Assembly: GCA_963768565.1 (NCBI GenBank)
Contig: CAVYIO010000042.1
Span: 9,574 to 73,573 of the forward strand
DNA from: JABDKH01 sp963768565
GTDB lineage: Bacteria; Bacteroidota; Rhodothermia; Rhodothermales; JABDKH01
DNA length: 64,000 nucleotides
Direction of reading: 5' to 3'
Shown here: positions 49,358-58,052 of the stretch, piece by piece
Position numbering within the stretch: the first letter of the stretch is position 1
Layout: every line of letters begins with the position of its first letter
The notes under the pieces: model-generated
Databases searched by the model: none
Told to the model about the DNA's origin: nothing
What the model saw: the letters and a program-made list of their open reading frames with translations, nothing else
Made by a program: the position numbers and the translations under genes

Positions 49358-50653
49358 GTGACAGTCCGCGAGTCAATTCTGTACGCTTTCGTCGCCGCCG
49401 CAATCGGGGCAAGCGCACTTGCGCTGGCGAATCCTGAGCCCTCGCCGGCAAATGAGGGTATTGAATTCTCAGAGCCGTCTCCCCCGCCGACACTGTCGAA
49501 TACGGTCGGCGCAACGGACGAATTCGGATTCGACCCAACTCGCTATGTCGTGCATGACGGCGTCGTGAGACGAAATGAAACGCTCTCCGACATACTCGGC
49601 AGATACGGAGTGACTGCTTATCAGATCTCACAGATTGCCGATCAGTCCCAGGGGTCTTTTGACGTGCGACGCATTCAAGCGGGTCGACCGTATCACGTCT
49701 ACGTTCATGGAGACAGTTCTGATGTTGTCGCGGGACTTGTCTACGAACCGAGTTCGTTCGACTACGTCGTTTTCGACCTGGACGTGCCGGGGGTAGAGGT
49801 CTGGAAACGGCCAATCCTCGTCAGGCGACGGACGGTACGCGGTACCATTCAAAGTTCGCTGTACGAGACGCTGCAGGATGTTGGCGCTGACGTCGAGTTA
49901 GCGTTCGAGCTTGCCGAGATTTTTGCATGGCAGATAGACTTCCACCATCTTTTGCCGGGCGACCACTTTACAGCTATTTACGACCGCCGGTTTGTCAATG
50001 GAAAGTCCGCCGGAGTAGGAACCGTACATGCCGCCCGATTCGTCAGTCACAGTCGCGACTTCACGGCGTTTCACTTTGACAGGCAAGGCGACATTGCGTA
50101 CTTCGATGACGAGGGGAATAGTCTTCGAAAGACGTTCCTTGCTGCACCCGTGAAATACTCGCGGATCAGTTCGCGGTACAGCGGACGCCGGTTCCATCCC
50201 GTACTCAAGCGGTATCGCTCGCATCTCGGAACCGACTATGCGGCGCCGCGAGGGACACCCATCCGCGCGACCGGTGACGGCCAGATCACGGCCGCCACAT
50301 ACGCTCGGGGGAATGGTCGCTACGTCAAGATTCGACACAACGGAACGTACACGACGGCCTACCTGCACATGTCGAAGATTGCGGCCGGCATCAGTCCGGG
50401 CAAACACGTACGACAGGGAGACGTTATTGGATATGTAGGTAGCACTGGTCTCGCTCGGGGAGAGCATGTATGCTACAGATTCTGGAAGCACGGCCAACAG
50501 GTTGACCCGTTGAAGGAATCGTTCCCGTCTGCCGAACCCGTTTCCGAGCAGAACAGGCCGGCTTTCGCGGCGGCGCTGGACGACCTGATGGCGAAACTGG
50601 ACGCCGTGGCTATAGAAGCGTCCCTCCCTTCCTACGCACTGCTTCTGAAGTAA
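49358..50653 (+). CDS. M23-family peptidoglycan metallopeptidase
   Basis: The product is 431 residues with a start GTG at 49358. It carries a signal-anchor (FVAAAIGASALALA), an N-terminal region with LysM/OapA-like character (RRNETLSDILGRYGVTAYQI), and a C-terminal LytM domain with zinc motifs: KRYRSHLGTDYAAPRGTPI (HxxxD), then RYVKIRHNG and TAYLHMSKI (HxH type). Segments SRFSSRY-like (SRISSRYSGRRFHPVL) are typical of MepM. It probably cleaves cross-bridges during wall growth or acts as an activator. It stands alone on the plus strand. Confidence 0.9.
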   Translation: MTVRESILYAFVAAAIGASALALANPEPSPANEGIEFSEPSPPPTLSNTVGATDEFGFDPTRYVVHDGVVRRNETLSDILGRYGVTAYQISQIADQSQGSFDVRRIQAGRPYHVYVHGDSSDVVAGLVYEPSSFDYVVFDLDVPGVEVWKRPILVRRRTVRGTIQSSLYETLQDVGADVELAFELAEIFAWQIDFHHLLPGDHFTAIYDRRFVNGKSAGVGTVHAARFVSHSRDFTAFHFDRQGDIAYFDDEGNSLRKTFLAAPVKYSRISSRYSGRRFHPVLKRYRSHLGTDYAAPRGTPIRATGDGQITAATYARGNGRYVKIRHNGTYTTAYLHMSKIAAGISPGKHVRQGDVIGYVGSTGLARGEHVCYRFWKHGQQVDPLKESFPSAEPVSEQNRPAFAAALDDLMAKLDAVAIEASLPSYALLLK

Positions 50654-50906
50654 CCTCCCCTGCCCCGGGCCGGGCATGGCGTGCGACACGGACTCTGACG
50701 AAAGCCAACGGGATCCCTCGCTCAGGCCTGCCTGCGCGGCTCCGCGACAACAGCGTCATCCACCTTCGCGGCTAGCCTTAAATCAGATGTAGAGCGGCCG
50801 ATTCTTTCTGCGCAAGGCAGAATCTTATTCACGGGCAAAAGTCACGGGAACCGGCCTGTACGACCGAGGTTGACCGGGCGCTGACTCCCATTCGCCACTT
50901 GCAGCC

Positions 50907-51359
50907 ATGAGCACAAATTCCGAATCAAACTACACGGAAGTCCGAGCAGTCCCATCCGTCTCTCGGGACCGCTGGTTGGAGCATGCCCGGAAGAAGCTCG
51001 AGAAGGGCTACGCTTTGATCGTTAGCGAAAAGCGCAAGAACGCAAACTTCTATCTGGCCGGCCGCGGCTACGAAACGTGTCAGCACAAAACGGCACTTCT
51101 GCTGATCAAGCAAGGTGTGGTCAAGAAGGCGGGCAAGCACCATCTCGGAGTCGTCTACCTGCTTTCGGACGATGCCAAGATTATTCTTCCACCCGCGCCT
51201 GTGATAGTCGACGACGACGACGATGAAACGGCTGACGACTCTGAGTCTGACGCGGGCTACGAGGATATGCTGGACGAACTCGACGACGAAGTCGAGGAAG
51301 ACGATGAGGAAGATGATGAAGAGGAAAAGTCCAGCCGCACTTCCAGCGAAGACGAGTGA
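50907..51359 (+). CDS. acidic-tailed protein, unknown function
   Basis: The protein has 150 residues in two parts. Residues 1-100 are basic and structured-looking: SRDRWLEHARKKLEKGYALI, FYLAGRGYETCQHKTALLLI and KKAGKHHLGVVYLLS. Residues about 102-150 are almost only aspartate and glutamate with a few serines, ending SSRTSSEDE. Acidic tails of this type occur in nucleic-acid-associated and chaperone-like proteins. The basic first part could bind nucleic acid, with the tail mimicking it, but this is inference. The ATG at 50907 is clean. I do not recognise the family. It converges with the GCS2-CBS gene with 18 bases between. Confidence 0.6.
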   Translation: MSTNSESNYTEVRAVPSVSRDRWLEHARKKLEKGYALIVSEKRKNANFYLAGRGYETCQHKTALLLIKQGVVKKAGKHHLGVVYLLSDDAKIILPPAPVIVDDDDDETADDSESDAGYEDMLDELDDEVEEDDEEDDEEEKSSRTSSEDE

Positions 51360-51377
51360 TTCGTCTGCACTCCTACC

Positions 51378-53297
51378 CTACTCGTCCTCCATGCTGTCGT
51401 CGAGCAGTTCGCCGGCTATCCGGTAGAAATCTCGCTCGGTGATGATCCCGACCAACTGACCGTCTCGAACTACCGGCAGGGAGTTGATTCCTTTCTGACG
51501 CATCAGGTGTACGGCGTCGGACGTAAGTGTCTCGGGAGAAATCGTGATCGGGTTCCGAATCATGATATCCTTGACCGGCACGTCGACCTGCTCGTCTCCC
51601 GTGCCACTGCTGGAGAGATAGCGAAGCAGGTTTCGATGAGTCACCAGACCGACCAGCCGGTGCTCCCTGTCCTCGACCAGCACGTGCTCGATCTTGTTCC
51701 AGTCCATTAGTGACGCAACGAGTTCGACGAGTTCCTCGTCGTTGACGGTAAAAAGCTCCGTCGTCATGAAGTGCTCCACGCGGGTGCCTCTCATATGCCG
51801 CATAGCCTTCGCCTCATCCAGAGTAGCCATGGACCATTCGTGCACCGGGTTGCCAACTTTCTGACGGGAAAGCATCCCTGCGACTACCGCGTTGAGACGA
51901 TCAGCGCGTGTGCCGGGCTGGCGTTTCATTCGCGCGAGCGACTCAAGCATCCATTGCGCCCCCGTTGCCAGACGTGACACCCTGTCTTCGATAATGCCCA
52001 GATAGTGGTCGATATCGGCCTCGTCGATGTCGGCCAGCACAAGGCCCTTGCGCGCGACCGGAAGGAGCTTCTTGAGAATCAGTTCGTGGGCGGGCATTCG
52101 CGTGCCCTCAAACCAGTCCAACTGCGCACCAAGACCGTGTCGGGCCGCCGCGATGAAGTTGCTCTTCGCATCGTCAAAATCCATCAAGTGGGACACGTCG
52201 CCGACCTTTTCCGCAAGTCCGGCGACAAGACCAAACCAGAACGCGGCATTCGCTACTTCGTCAACGACCGTTGGACCGGACGGAAGAATCCGATTCTCGA
52301 TCCGAAGATGCGGCTTGCCGTCGGTGATTCCATAGCAGGCTCGATTCCACCGATACACCGTACCGTTGTGAAGCTGGAGGGCATTCAGTTTCGGTACGCC
52401 GCCCTGCTTCAGTACGTCCAGCGCGTCTTCCGCCTCCGCTGTCATGATCACTCGAAACCGGGTGATGTCCTCCTTGTAGATCTCTGTGACGGAAGACTTG
52501 ACCCAGTCAGATCCGAAATGCACCCTGGGGCTCATCTCTCGGAGATACAGGTTGCTGCTGCGGGTGTCGACAGCCTGTTGAAACAGAGCGATCCGAGTCT
52601 CACGCCACAACCGCTTGCCAAACAGCACCGGGGAATTCGTCGCCAGGGCGAGGCATGGTCCGGCGACAGCCTGTGCGATATTGTAGAATCGAGGAAACTC
52701 TTCGGGCGATACCTGAAAGTGGGTCTGAAAACTCGTGTTGCACCCCTCAACAAGGATCGTCTCATGGCGGAAAAACAACTCGTCCACACCACGAATCTGA
52801 AACTGGGCCGATCCACCCTTGAGGGTCATGATCGCTTTGTTGAGAGCATGGTACCGGGGCTTCGGCGAGATACTGTCCAGTCCAAGGTCGGACAAATGGA
52901 TCGTCGGCAGGATGCCCGTGAGGATTATTTCGGCTCCAAACTGGTTAGCAAGGCCACGTGCGTATGAAACGGCTTCGTTGATCTGCTCCTCGAGCCTGGA
53001 AAGACACTTGTCGCGAAACTCGCATGGATCGAGATTGACTTCGAGATTGAATCGGGTCAGTTCGTTGACGAGTCTCTTGTCCGTGCTGATCTGGAGGATT
53101 TCCTCTGCGACCATGGCAGGCTGGAAATTGCGATCGATCAGAAACAGCTCCTGCTCTGCCCCGATCCTCCGCGTCCCCTTATCGAACATGTCGCTGCCGA
53201 GCATCAGCTCCATCGCCCTCAGGTCCTCCAGCAACTGCCGTGTAAACGCTCGCAGTGCTGCGTCGTCGACAGGCTCGCCTACGTCATGAATACCCAC
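51378..53297 (-). CDS. glutamate-cysteine-ligase-like (GCS2) protein with two CBS domains
   Basis: The product is 639 residues. The N-terminal ~450 match the GCS2 ATP-grasp-like fold: RRIGAEQELFLIDRNF, NLEVNLDPCEF, FQTHFQVSPEEFPRFYN and KPHLRIENRILPSGPT. The last ~120 contain two CBS domains, MTTELFTVNDEELVELVASL and IMIRNPITISPETLTSDAV. CBS pairs normally bind adenylates, so activity may be energy-sensitive. The GTG at 53297 is supported by AGGAG ten bases upstream; a longer reading to 53393 is not. No glutathione synthetase is adjacent. The substrate may be another amino-acid ligation, so I avoid the gshA name. Confidence 0.88.
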   Translation of the reverse strand: MGIHDVGEPVDDAALRAFTRQLLEDLRAMELMLGSDMFDKGTRRIGAEQELFLIDRNFQPAMVAEEILQISTDKRLVNELTRFNLEVNLDPCEFRDKCLSRLEEQINEAVSYARGLANQFGAEIILTGILPTIHLSDLGLDSISPKPRYHALNKAIMTLKGGSAQFQIRGVDELFFRHETILVEGCNTSFQTHFQVSPEEFPRFYNIAQAVAGPCLALATNSPVLFGKRLWRETRIALFQQAVDTRSSNLYLREMSPRVHFGSDWVKSSVTEIYKEDITRFRVIMTAEAEDALDVLKQGGVPKLNALQLHNGTVYRWNRACYGITDGKPHLRIENRILPSGPTVVDEVANAAFWFGLVAGLAEKVGDVSHLMDFDDAKSNFIAAARHGLGAQLDWFEGTRMPAHELILKKLLPVARKGLVLADIDEADIDHYLGIIEDRVSRLATGAQWMLESLARMKRQPGTRADRLNAVVAGMLSRQKVGNPVHEWSMATLDEAKAMRHMRGTRVEHFMTTELFTVNDEELVELVASLMDWNKIEHVLVEDREHRLVGLVTHRNLLRYLSSSGTGDEQVDVPVKDIMIRNPITISPETLTSDAVHLMRQKGINSLPVVRDGQLVGIITERDFYRIAGELLDDSMEDE

Positions 53298-53473
53298 AAT
53301 GCTTCTCCTGATGAACTCGTGTATTTGTGCCGGCAAGCGTAACAATCGCGGCAAATGGAAGGCTAATGTCACCGATTTGATGCAAACTCGCAAGGCGAGG
53401 CCGCCGCACCATTAGAACAAGACCGAAACAAGCCCCCGCGCACCTCGTTTCCGCGAAAGGCCATCCCGCACCT

Positions 53474-55208
53474 ATGCCAATCCCACGCATTCAAAATACG
53501 GCGCTGCTCGCCGCAGTTCTCCTTTTTGCCGCGACTGCCGTTGTCGGCCAGACCGACAGTCACGGTGTGGCGTCTGCAACCGTTGATTCAAGTCGTGCAA
53601 CGCGCCTCTATGTGCGAGGCCTCACGCTTGCATTGACCGGGGACCACGACAGAGCCGTGACGCTGTTCGGGGAGGCGGCGCGATTCGCACCCATGGAGCC
53701 AGCCGTGTACCTCAGCCTGTCCGAGTCCCACGCAGCACTGGGCGATCTTGACGCTGCGCTACTCTACGCGCAGAGAGCCGCAGGACTCGATGCCGGCGTC
53801 CAGTACATCCACCACCTCGCGAGGATCCAGGTTCTCACTGGCAACCTGCCAGCGGCGGAGCAAACCTACGAACAGTTGGTGCGCGATAATCCGCAGGACG
53901 CCGATGCAGTTTTCGAGATGGCCCGCCTGAAAGTTCGACTTGGTCATGAGTCGGAAGCTGCGGAGTCCTTCGAGCGACTAATCCGCCTGCTCGGCGATGA
54001 CAGGTTGCTCCGCACGCGCCTCCTGCAGTTATACGGTCGACTTCAGGACGGCGAGGGTGTAGAGCGAACCCTGCGTGCGCTGACGGAACTGGATGTGGAC
54101 AATGCTCGATATCACCTCATGCTCAGCGACTTCCTCGTGCGGAATGATCGCGAGACGGAGGCGATTGAGGTTCTCGAAACCGCGCTGCGCTTCATACCGG
54201 ACAACGTTGACATTGTCAGTGAGCTAGGCGGTCTGCACCGACGTAGTGGACGCATCGCAACCGCAGATAGCCTGACCGCGCGGGTAACAGATATCGATGG
54301 ACTCAGCGCCGATCAGATCTCGGAGCGCGCGGAGCGGCTATACATGCGGGCGCTCGTCGATTCCGCATCCGACTCGCTCGCTTCGGACATCCTGGCCAGG
54401 GGACTTAAGATCGACCCGTCCCATTTCGCCATGCTGACCATGCTTGGCGATCTGAGATACCGTAGTCGTGATTTCGGCGAGGCCGCAGACCTGCTGTCTC
54501 GCGCACTCGCCGTCGACCCCAGAAATGCCGACGTATGGCTGCAGACAACGCTCGCATTCCTTAACGACGATCAGCCCCGCGAAGCCGCACGGACAGGCGA
54601 AGAGGCAATCCTCCTCTTTCCGGGTCGTGTCGACCTGATCGAAACGACCGCGCACAGCCATCTGGTCCTCTACAAGAACACGCGGGCCATCGAATTATAT
54701 CATGTCGCCGTTGAACTTATGTCCGACGACGAACTCTGGTCAGCCTGGACTTGCTGCCGAGGCTCATGCGTCGCTGGGGTTTTTGTATTCCCGAAGATCG
54801 ATTTACGACAAGTCCGACCACCACTACCGCACCGCCCTCAAGATCGACAGTGTTCACGTATTTGCCCTGAACAACTTCGCCTATAGCCTGTCGAGTCGGG
54901 GCGAGCACCTGGACGAGGCGCTCGCGCTGGCGCGACGCGCGATCAGTATTGATCCGGACAACCCTTCATTTCAGGATACACTTGGATGGATCCTCTTCCT
55001 CCTTGATCGGCCAGCCGAGGCAAGAGAATGGGTGCAGCGTGCTGTCGACGCCACGAGCGCGAATGCCACGATGCTTGAGCATCTGGGAGACATCGAGGCG
55101 AGCCTGGGTCTGATGGAGAGTGCACGCGCGCGCTGGGTCCGCGCCCTCGAAATCAACCCGGACAATGAGCTGTTGAAGGCGAAACTTGACCGGGTCCGCG
55201 CCTTGAAG
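53474..55208 (+). CDS. secreted TPR-repeat protein, frameshifted in this sequence
   Basis: A signal peptide (TALLAAVLLFAATAVVGQ-like) starts at ATG 53474. Many TPR units follow, e.g. YLSLSESHAALGDLDAALLY and DAVFEMARLKVRLGHESEAA, and after a break near 54730 (one extra base) FALNNFAYSLSSRGEHLDEA and GWILFLLDRPAEAREWVQRA. The reading ends naturally around LDRVRA near 55200, where a TGA would close the gene if another base were extra. As written, the frame runs on into the next lipoprotein. TPR-DUF4292-EnvC order occurs in relatives, suggesting a wall- or membrane-assembly unit. Function is otherwise unknown. Confidence 0.7.
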
Positions 55209-56018
55209 TTCCATTCGCTGCGGCCGCAAACTCGGTCCGTTCCTCGCTCGAGCGCACTCTTTGCGGTGCTGGTTGTCCTGTTGACGATGGCCGGCTGCCG
55301 GGCCGGGAGGTCAGCGCTTGACCCGAGCCCGCTGCCCGGGCGTTTCCCTCACCACTCAGTCGACGAAATCCGACGTGCACTCCTCACCGCAACCGACACG
55401 CTCCACTCGCTTCGAGCCGTTTCGAGCGCTGCGGTTGCCAGCCCCGAGGGATCCTCCCAATTCACGGCGATCATGAATCACCGTCGTGGAGACTCCGCCC
55501 GTGTGGACGTCAAGGTTCAGTTTGGCATCGAGGCGGCCCGAATTCTCTTCACACCCGACTCATTCTTCGTCTACGACCGCATTAAGAAGACCGTCTACTA
55601 CGGCGATACTGAGAGTGCCAGTGGGCTTTTGCCGATGCCGTGGCAGGCACCAGATCTCTTTTTCGACATTCTGGGGCTTCCAGCCGTCGAGATCACTGAT
55701 TCCTGGTCCGTTGAAGCCGACTCGCTCCGTTACTATTTGACAAGTATGGATGGCCGGCGAAAGCTGTTTGTGGATCCCACGATCTGGAGGATCGTTCGCA
55801 CGGAAGCACGAGATTCACAGGGTGTGCTTGAGGAAGAACGAGTGTTCCTCGACTTCGACCTGTTTTCGGGAGTTGCTCTCCCGCGCAGAATCGTGGTCCG
55901 TCGACCTGTTGACAAAATCAGTGCAACGATTTCCCACCGGTCACTCACGCTGAACCCGGAGACGCTCCACCTTGACTTCGATGTCTCTAACAACGCCACG
56001 TATGTTCGAGTTTACTAA
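55203..56018 (+). CDS. DUF4292-family lipoprotein
   Basis: The product is about 271 residues from a TTG at 55203. The start is a classic lipoprotein signal, SALFAVLVVLLTMAGCRAG, with lipobox cysteine. The body, RGDSARVDVKVQFGIEAARI, DSFFVYDRIKKTVYYGD and LRYYLTSMDGRRKLFVDP, has the LolA/LolB-like half-barrel features of DUF4292. In this sequence it is in frame with the upstream TPR gene, which would bury the signal peptide inside a fusion. A real separate gene is more plausible. The EnvC-like gene overlaps its end by 17 bases. It may carry lipoproteins or glycolipids. Confidence 0.75.
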   Translation: MKFHSLRPQTRSVPRSSALFAVLVVLLTMAGCRAGRSALDPSPLPGRFPHHSVDEIRRALLTATDTLHSLRAVSSAAVASPEGSSQFTAIMNHRRGDSARVDVKVQFGIEAARILFTPDSFFVYDRIKKTVYYGDTESASGLLPMPWQAPDLFFDILGLPAVEITDSWSVEADSLRYYLTSMDGRRKLFVDPTIWRIVRTEARDSQGVLEEERVFLDFDLFSGVALPRRIVVRRPVDKISATISHRSLTLNPETLHLDFDVSNNATYVRVY

Positions 56019-57231
56019 GAGCCCTCCAACAGGCCGCCTCTCCACTCTCGTCAGAACGATCCTCGTTGCCGCGATTGCGATTGTCATTGCTCGGCCGGCA
56101 ACCGCCCAGGATCGGATCTCGCGCGAGGAAACGGAGCAACGTCTGGAGGAACTGCGCGACCTGATATCCAAAGATCAGGACCGTTTATCGAAGACGACGA
56201 AGCAGGAGCAGGCAAGTTTGAAGACGCTTCGCAATCTCGACAGGCAGATCGCGATGCGGGAAGAACTGATGCGGAATTATCGGACGCGGCTCGATCAGCT
56301 ACAGCGTCAACAGGATACGCTTCGAACATCGTTGACTCTCCTGGAGGAGGATCTGGGTCGGTTGCGTGACGAGTACCGGGGGCGTGCGGGTCACGCCTAC
56401 AAGTACGGGCGTACACACGATCTGGCGTTGATCCTCGCTGCAGAGTCGATCAACCAGATGCTCATCAGGGTTCAGTACCTGCGTCGCTTTTCGAATCAGC
56501 GGCGCAAGCGCCTGGATGCTATTCGGGAATCGACGGTTCAAATCAACCGGCAGCGAGACGAACTGGCCGCGTCTTACCTGCGAAATGAACAGCTTCTCGA
56601 AGCCGCGGAGACGGAACAGGCACGACTTGCTGACCTGAAGACTGACCGTAGCCGTGTCGTGCGCAAGTTGCGCAGGGAACGTCAGAGCATCGAGAAAGAC
56701 CTCGAGAACCGCCAGTCTACGGTCAGGCAACTCGAGTCCCGTATTCGTGAGATCATCGCCGCCGAAGCACGTCGTACCGGCGACAGATCAGCCGAAGCGC
56801 TGCGAGCGAGTGCCGAGCTCACCGCCGCCTTTGTGAGCAGCAAGGGCCGACTGACATGGCCGTCTCGCGGCGTGGTCAAGGAGCCCTTCGGTGATATCGT
56901 GAATCCGGTTCACGGAACGAGTGTACCGAATCCGGGAATTCTCATTGCGACAGAATCTTCCGCTGCCGTAAAGGCGGCATTTGAAGGACGCGTTATCAGC
57001 GTGGACATTATTCCTGACTTCGGCACGTACGTGGTCATTGAGCACGGAGAGTACCATACGGTGTACAGCAACTTCTCCCTCCTGTATGTCGGGCAGAACG
57101 AGGTTGTGAGTGCCGGGCAGGTGATTGGCCGGGCCGGTACAGATGCGGAACCAAAGGGTGCGGGCATCTTCTTCGCCGTCTTCAAGAAGGGCGAACCGAT
57201 GAACCCCGTCCCCTGGCTCACGCGACTGTGA
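56002..57231 (+). CDS. EnvC-like murein hydrolase activator (coiled-coil plus degenerate M23 domain)
   Basis: The product is 409 residues from the ATG at 56002. A signal peptide ends near ARPATAQ. A long coiled coil follows (REETEQRLEELRDLISKDQD to SRIREIIAAEARR), then a LytM domain (GRLTWPSRGVVKEPFGD, IEHGEYHTVYSNFSLLYVG). The zinc ligand positions differ from active M23: the first HxxxD is NPVHGTSVPNPG, and HTVYSN replaces HxH. It is therefore probably an activator of amidases, as EnvC is, and not an enzyme. It follows the DUF4292 gene with a short overlap and is likely one operon with it. Confidence 0.88.
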   Translation: MFEFTKSPPTGRLSTLVRTILVAAIAIVIARPATAQDRISREETEQRLEELRDLISKDQDRLSKTTKQEQASLKTLRNLDRQIAMREELMRNYRTRLDQLQRQQDTLRTSLTLLEEDLGRLRDEYRGRAGHAYKYGRTHDLALILAAESINQMLIRVQYLRRFSNQRRKRLDAIRESTVQINRQRDELAASYLRNEQLLEAAETEQARLADLKTDRSRVVRKLRRERQSIEKDLENRQSTVRQLESRIREIIAAEARRTGDRSAEALRASAELTAAFVSSKGRLTWPSRGVVKEPFGDIVNPVHGTSVPNPGILIATESSAAVKAAFEGRVISVDIIPDFGTYVVIEHGEYHTVYSNFSLLYVGQNEVVSAGQVIGRAGTDAEPKGAGIFFAVFKKGEPMNPVPWLTRL

Positions 57232-57276
57232 CGCCGGGCGCTTGAATGATCAGGTCGGCGAGGGTAGTTTGCTCTC

Positions 57277-57924
57277 ATGGGGGGCAGACAACTCATAACA
57301 GAAGCGATGGTGCGGGCCGCGCACAGGTCAGGGGCCTCAACTCTTACCGTGGACGCGGATGTCGTAATCACGCCGCTCGCACGCGATACCGCCCGTCAGT
57401 TTAAGATCGAGTTCCTTCGTGTTGAGAAGGATCGTCCCAAAAAGCCAGGCAATCCGACACGATCGGTCGCCATCGGCAGCGACCACGGCGGTTTCGTGTA
57501 CAAGGAGCAGCTGATTCCGTTTGTCCGCGACCTCGGGTGGCAGGTCGCCGACGTCGGTACGAACTCCGAGAAGAGTTGCGATTATCCTGACTATGCCTTG
57601 AAGGTGGCAAACACCGTAGCCGCCGCAAAAGCCGACCTCGGGATCATGATCGACGGCGCCGGAATTGGATCAGCCATGGCCTGCAACAAGGTGGCTGGCA
57701 TCCGGGCCGCATGCGCATACAACGAGTTCACCGCGTGGAACGCCCGGGCACACAACGACGCGAATGTCCTGACACTCGGAAGTCGTACCCTCGGTATCGA
57801 AGTGTGCCGGGCCATCGTTCGGGTGTTCCTGACCGAAGCGTTCGAAGGGGGTCGGCATCTGGGACGCGTCCGAAAGATAGACGCGATAGGAGCGAGACCC
57901 GGCGTCCACCGCAGCGAACCTTGA
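57277..57924 (+). CDS. rpiB: ribose-5-phosphate isomerase B with N-terminal extension
   Basis: RpiB interconverts ribose- and ribulose-5-phosphate. Its core begins at about residue 62: VAIGSDHGGFVYKEQL, then SCDYPDYALKVA, GAGIGSAMACNKVAGIRAA and ARAHNDANVLTLGSRTLG. The first ~55 residues are an extra segment (TEAMVRAAHRSGASTL, VVITPLARDTARQFKIEFLR), similar to short N-terminal modules attached to RpiB-like and microcompartment-related proteins in some lineages. It is an ordinary RpiB otherwise. The ATG at 57277 is in frame with the extension and is used because the extension looks structured. An internal start could give a 155-residue enzyme. Confidence 0.9.
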   Translation: MGGRQLITEAMVRAAHRSGASTLTVDADVVITPLARDTARQFKIEFLRVEKDRPKKPGNPTRSVAIGSDHGGFVYKEQLIPFVRDLGWQVADVGTNSEKSCDYPDYALKVANTVAAAKADLGIMIDGAGIGSAMACNKVAGIRAACAYNEFTAWNARAHNDANVLTLGSRTLGIEVCRAIVRVFLTEAFEGGRHLGRVRKIDAIGARPGVHRSEP

Positions 57925-58052
57925 CGCCTTCCGTATTTTCACAGACCTCACAACGTGATCGGATCTCATAACACAGGGATGCGTTGACCGTGACACTTCC
58001 TGATCCCCGCCGCCTCGAGGCCCATACCACTTATAACCAGACGTGCTAATTG

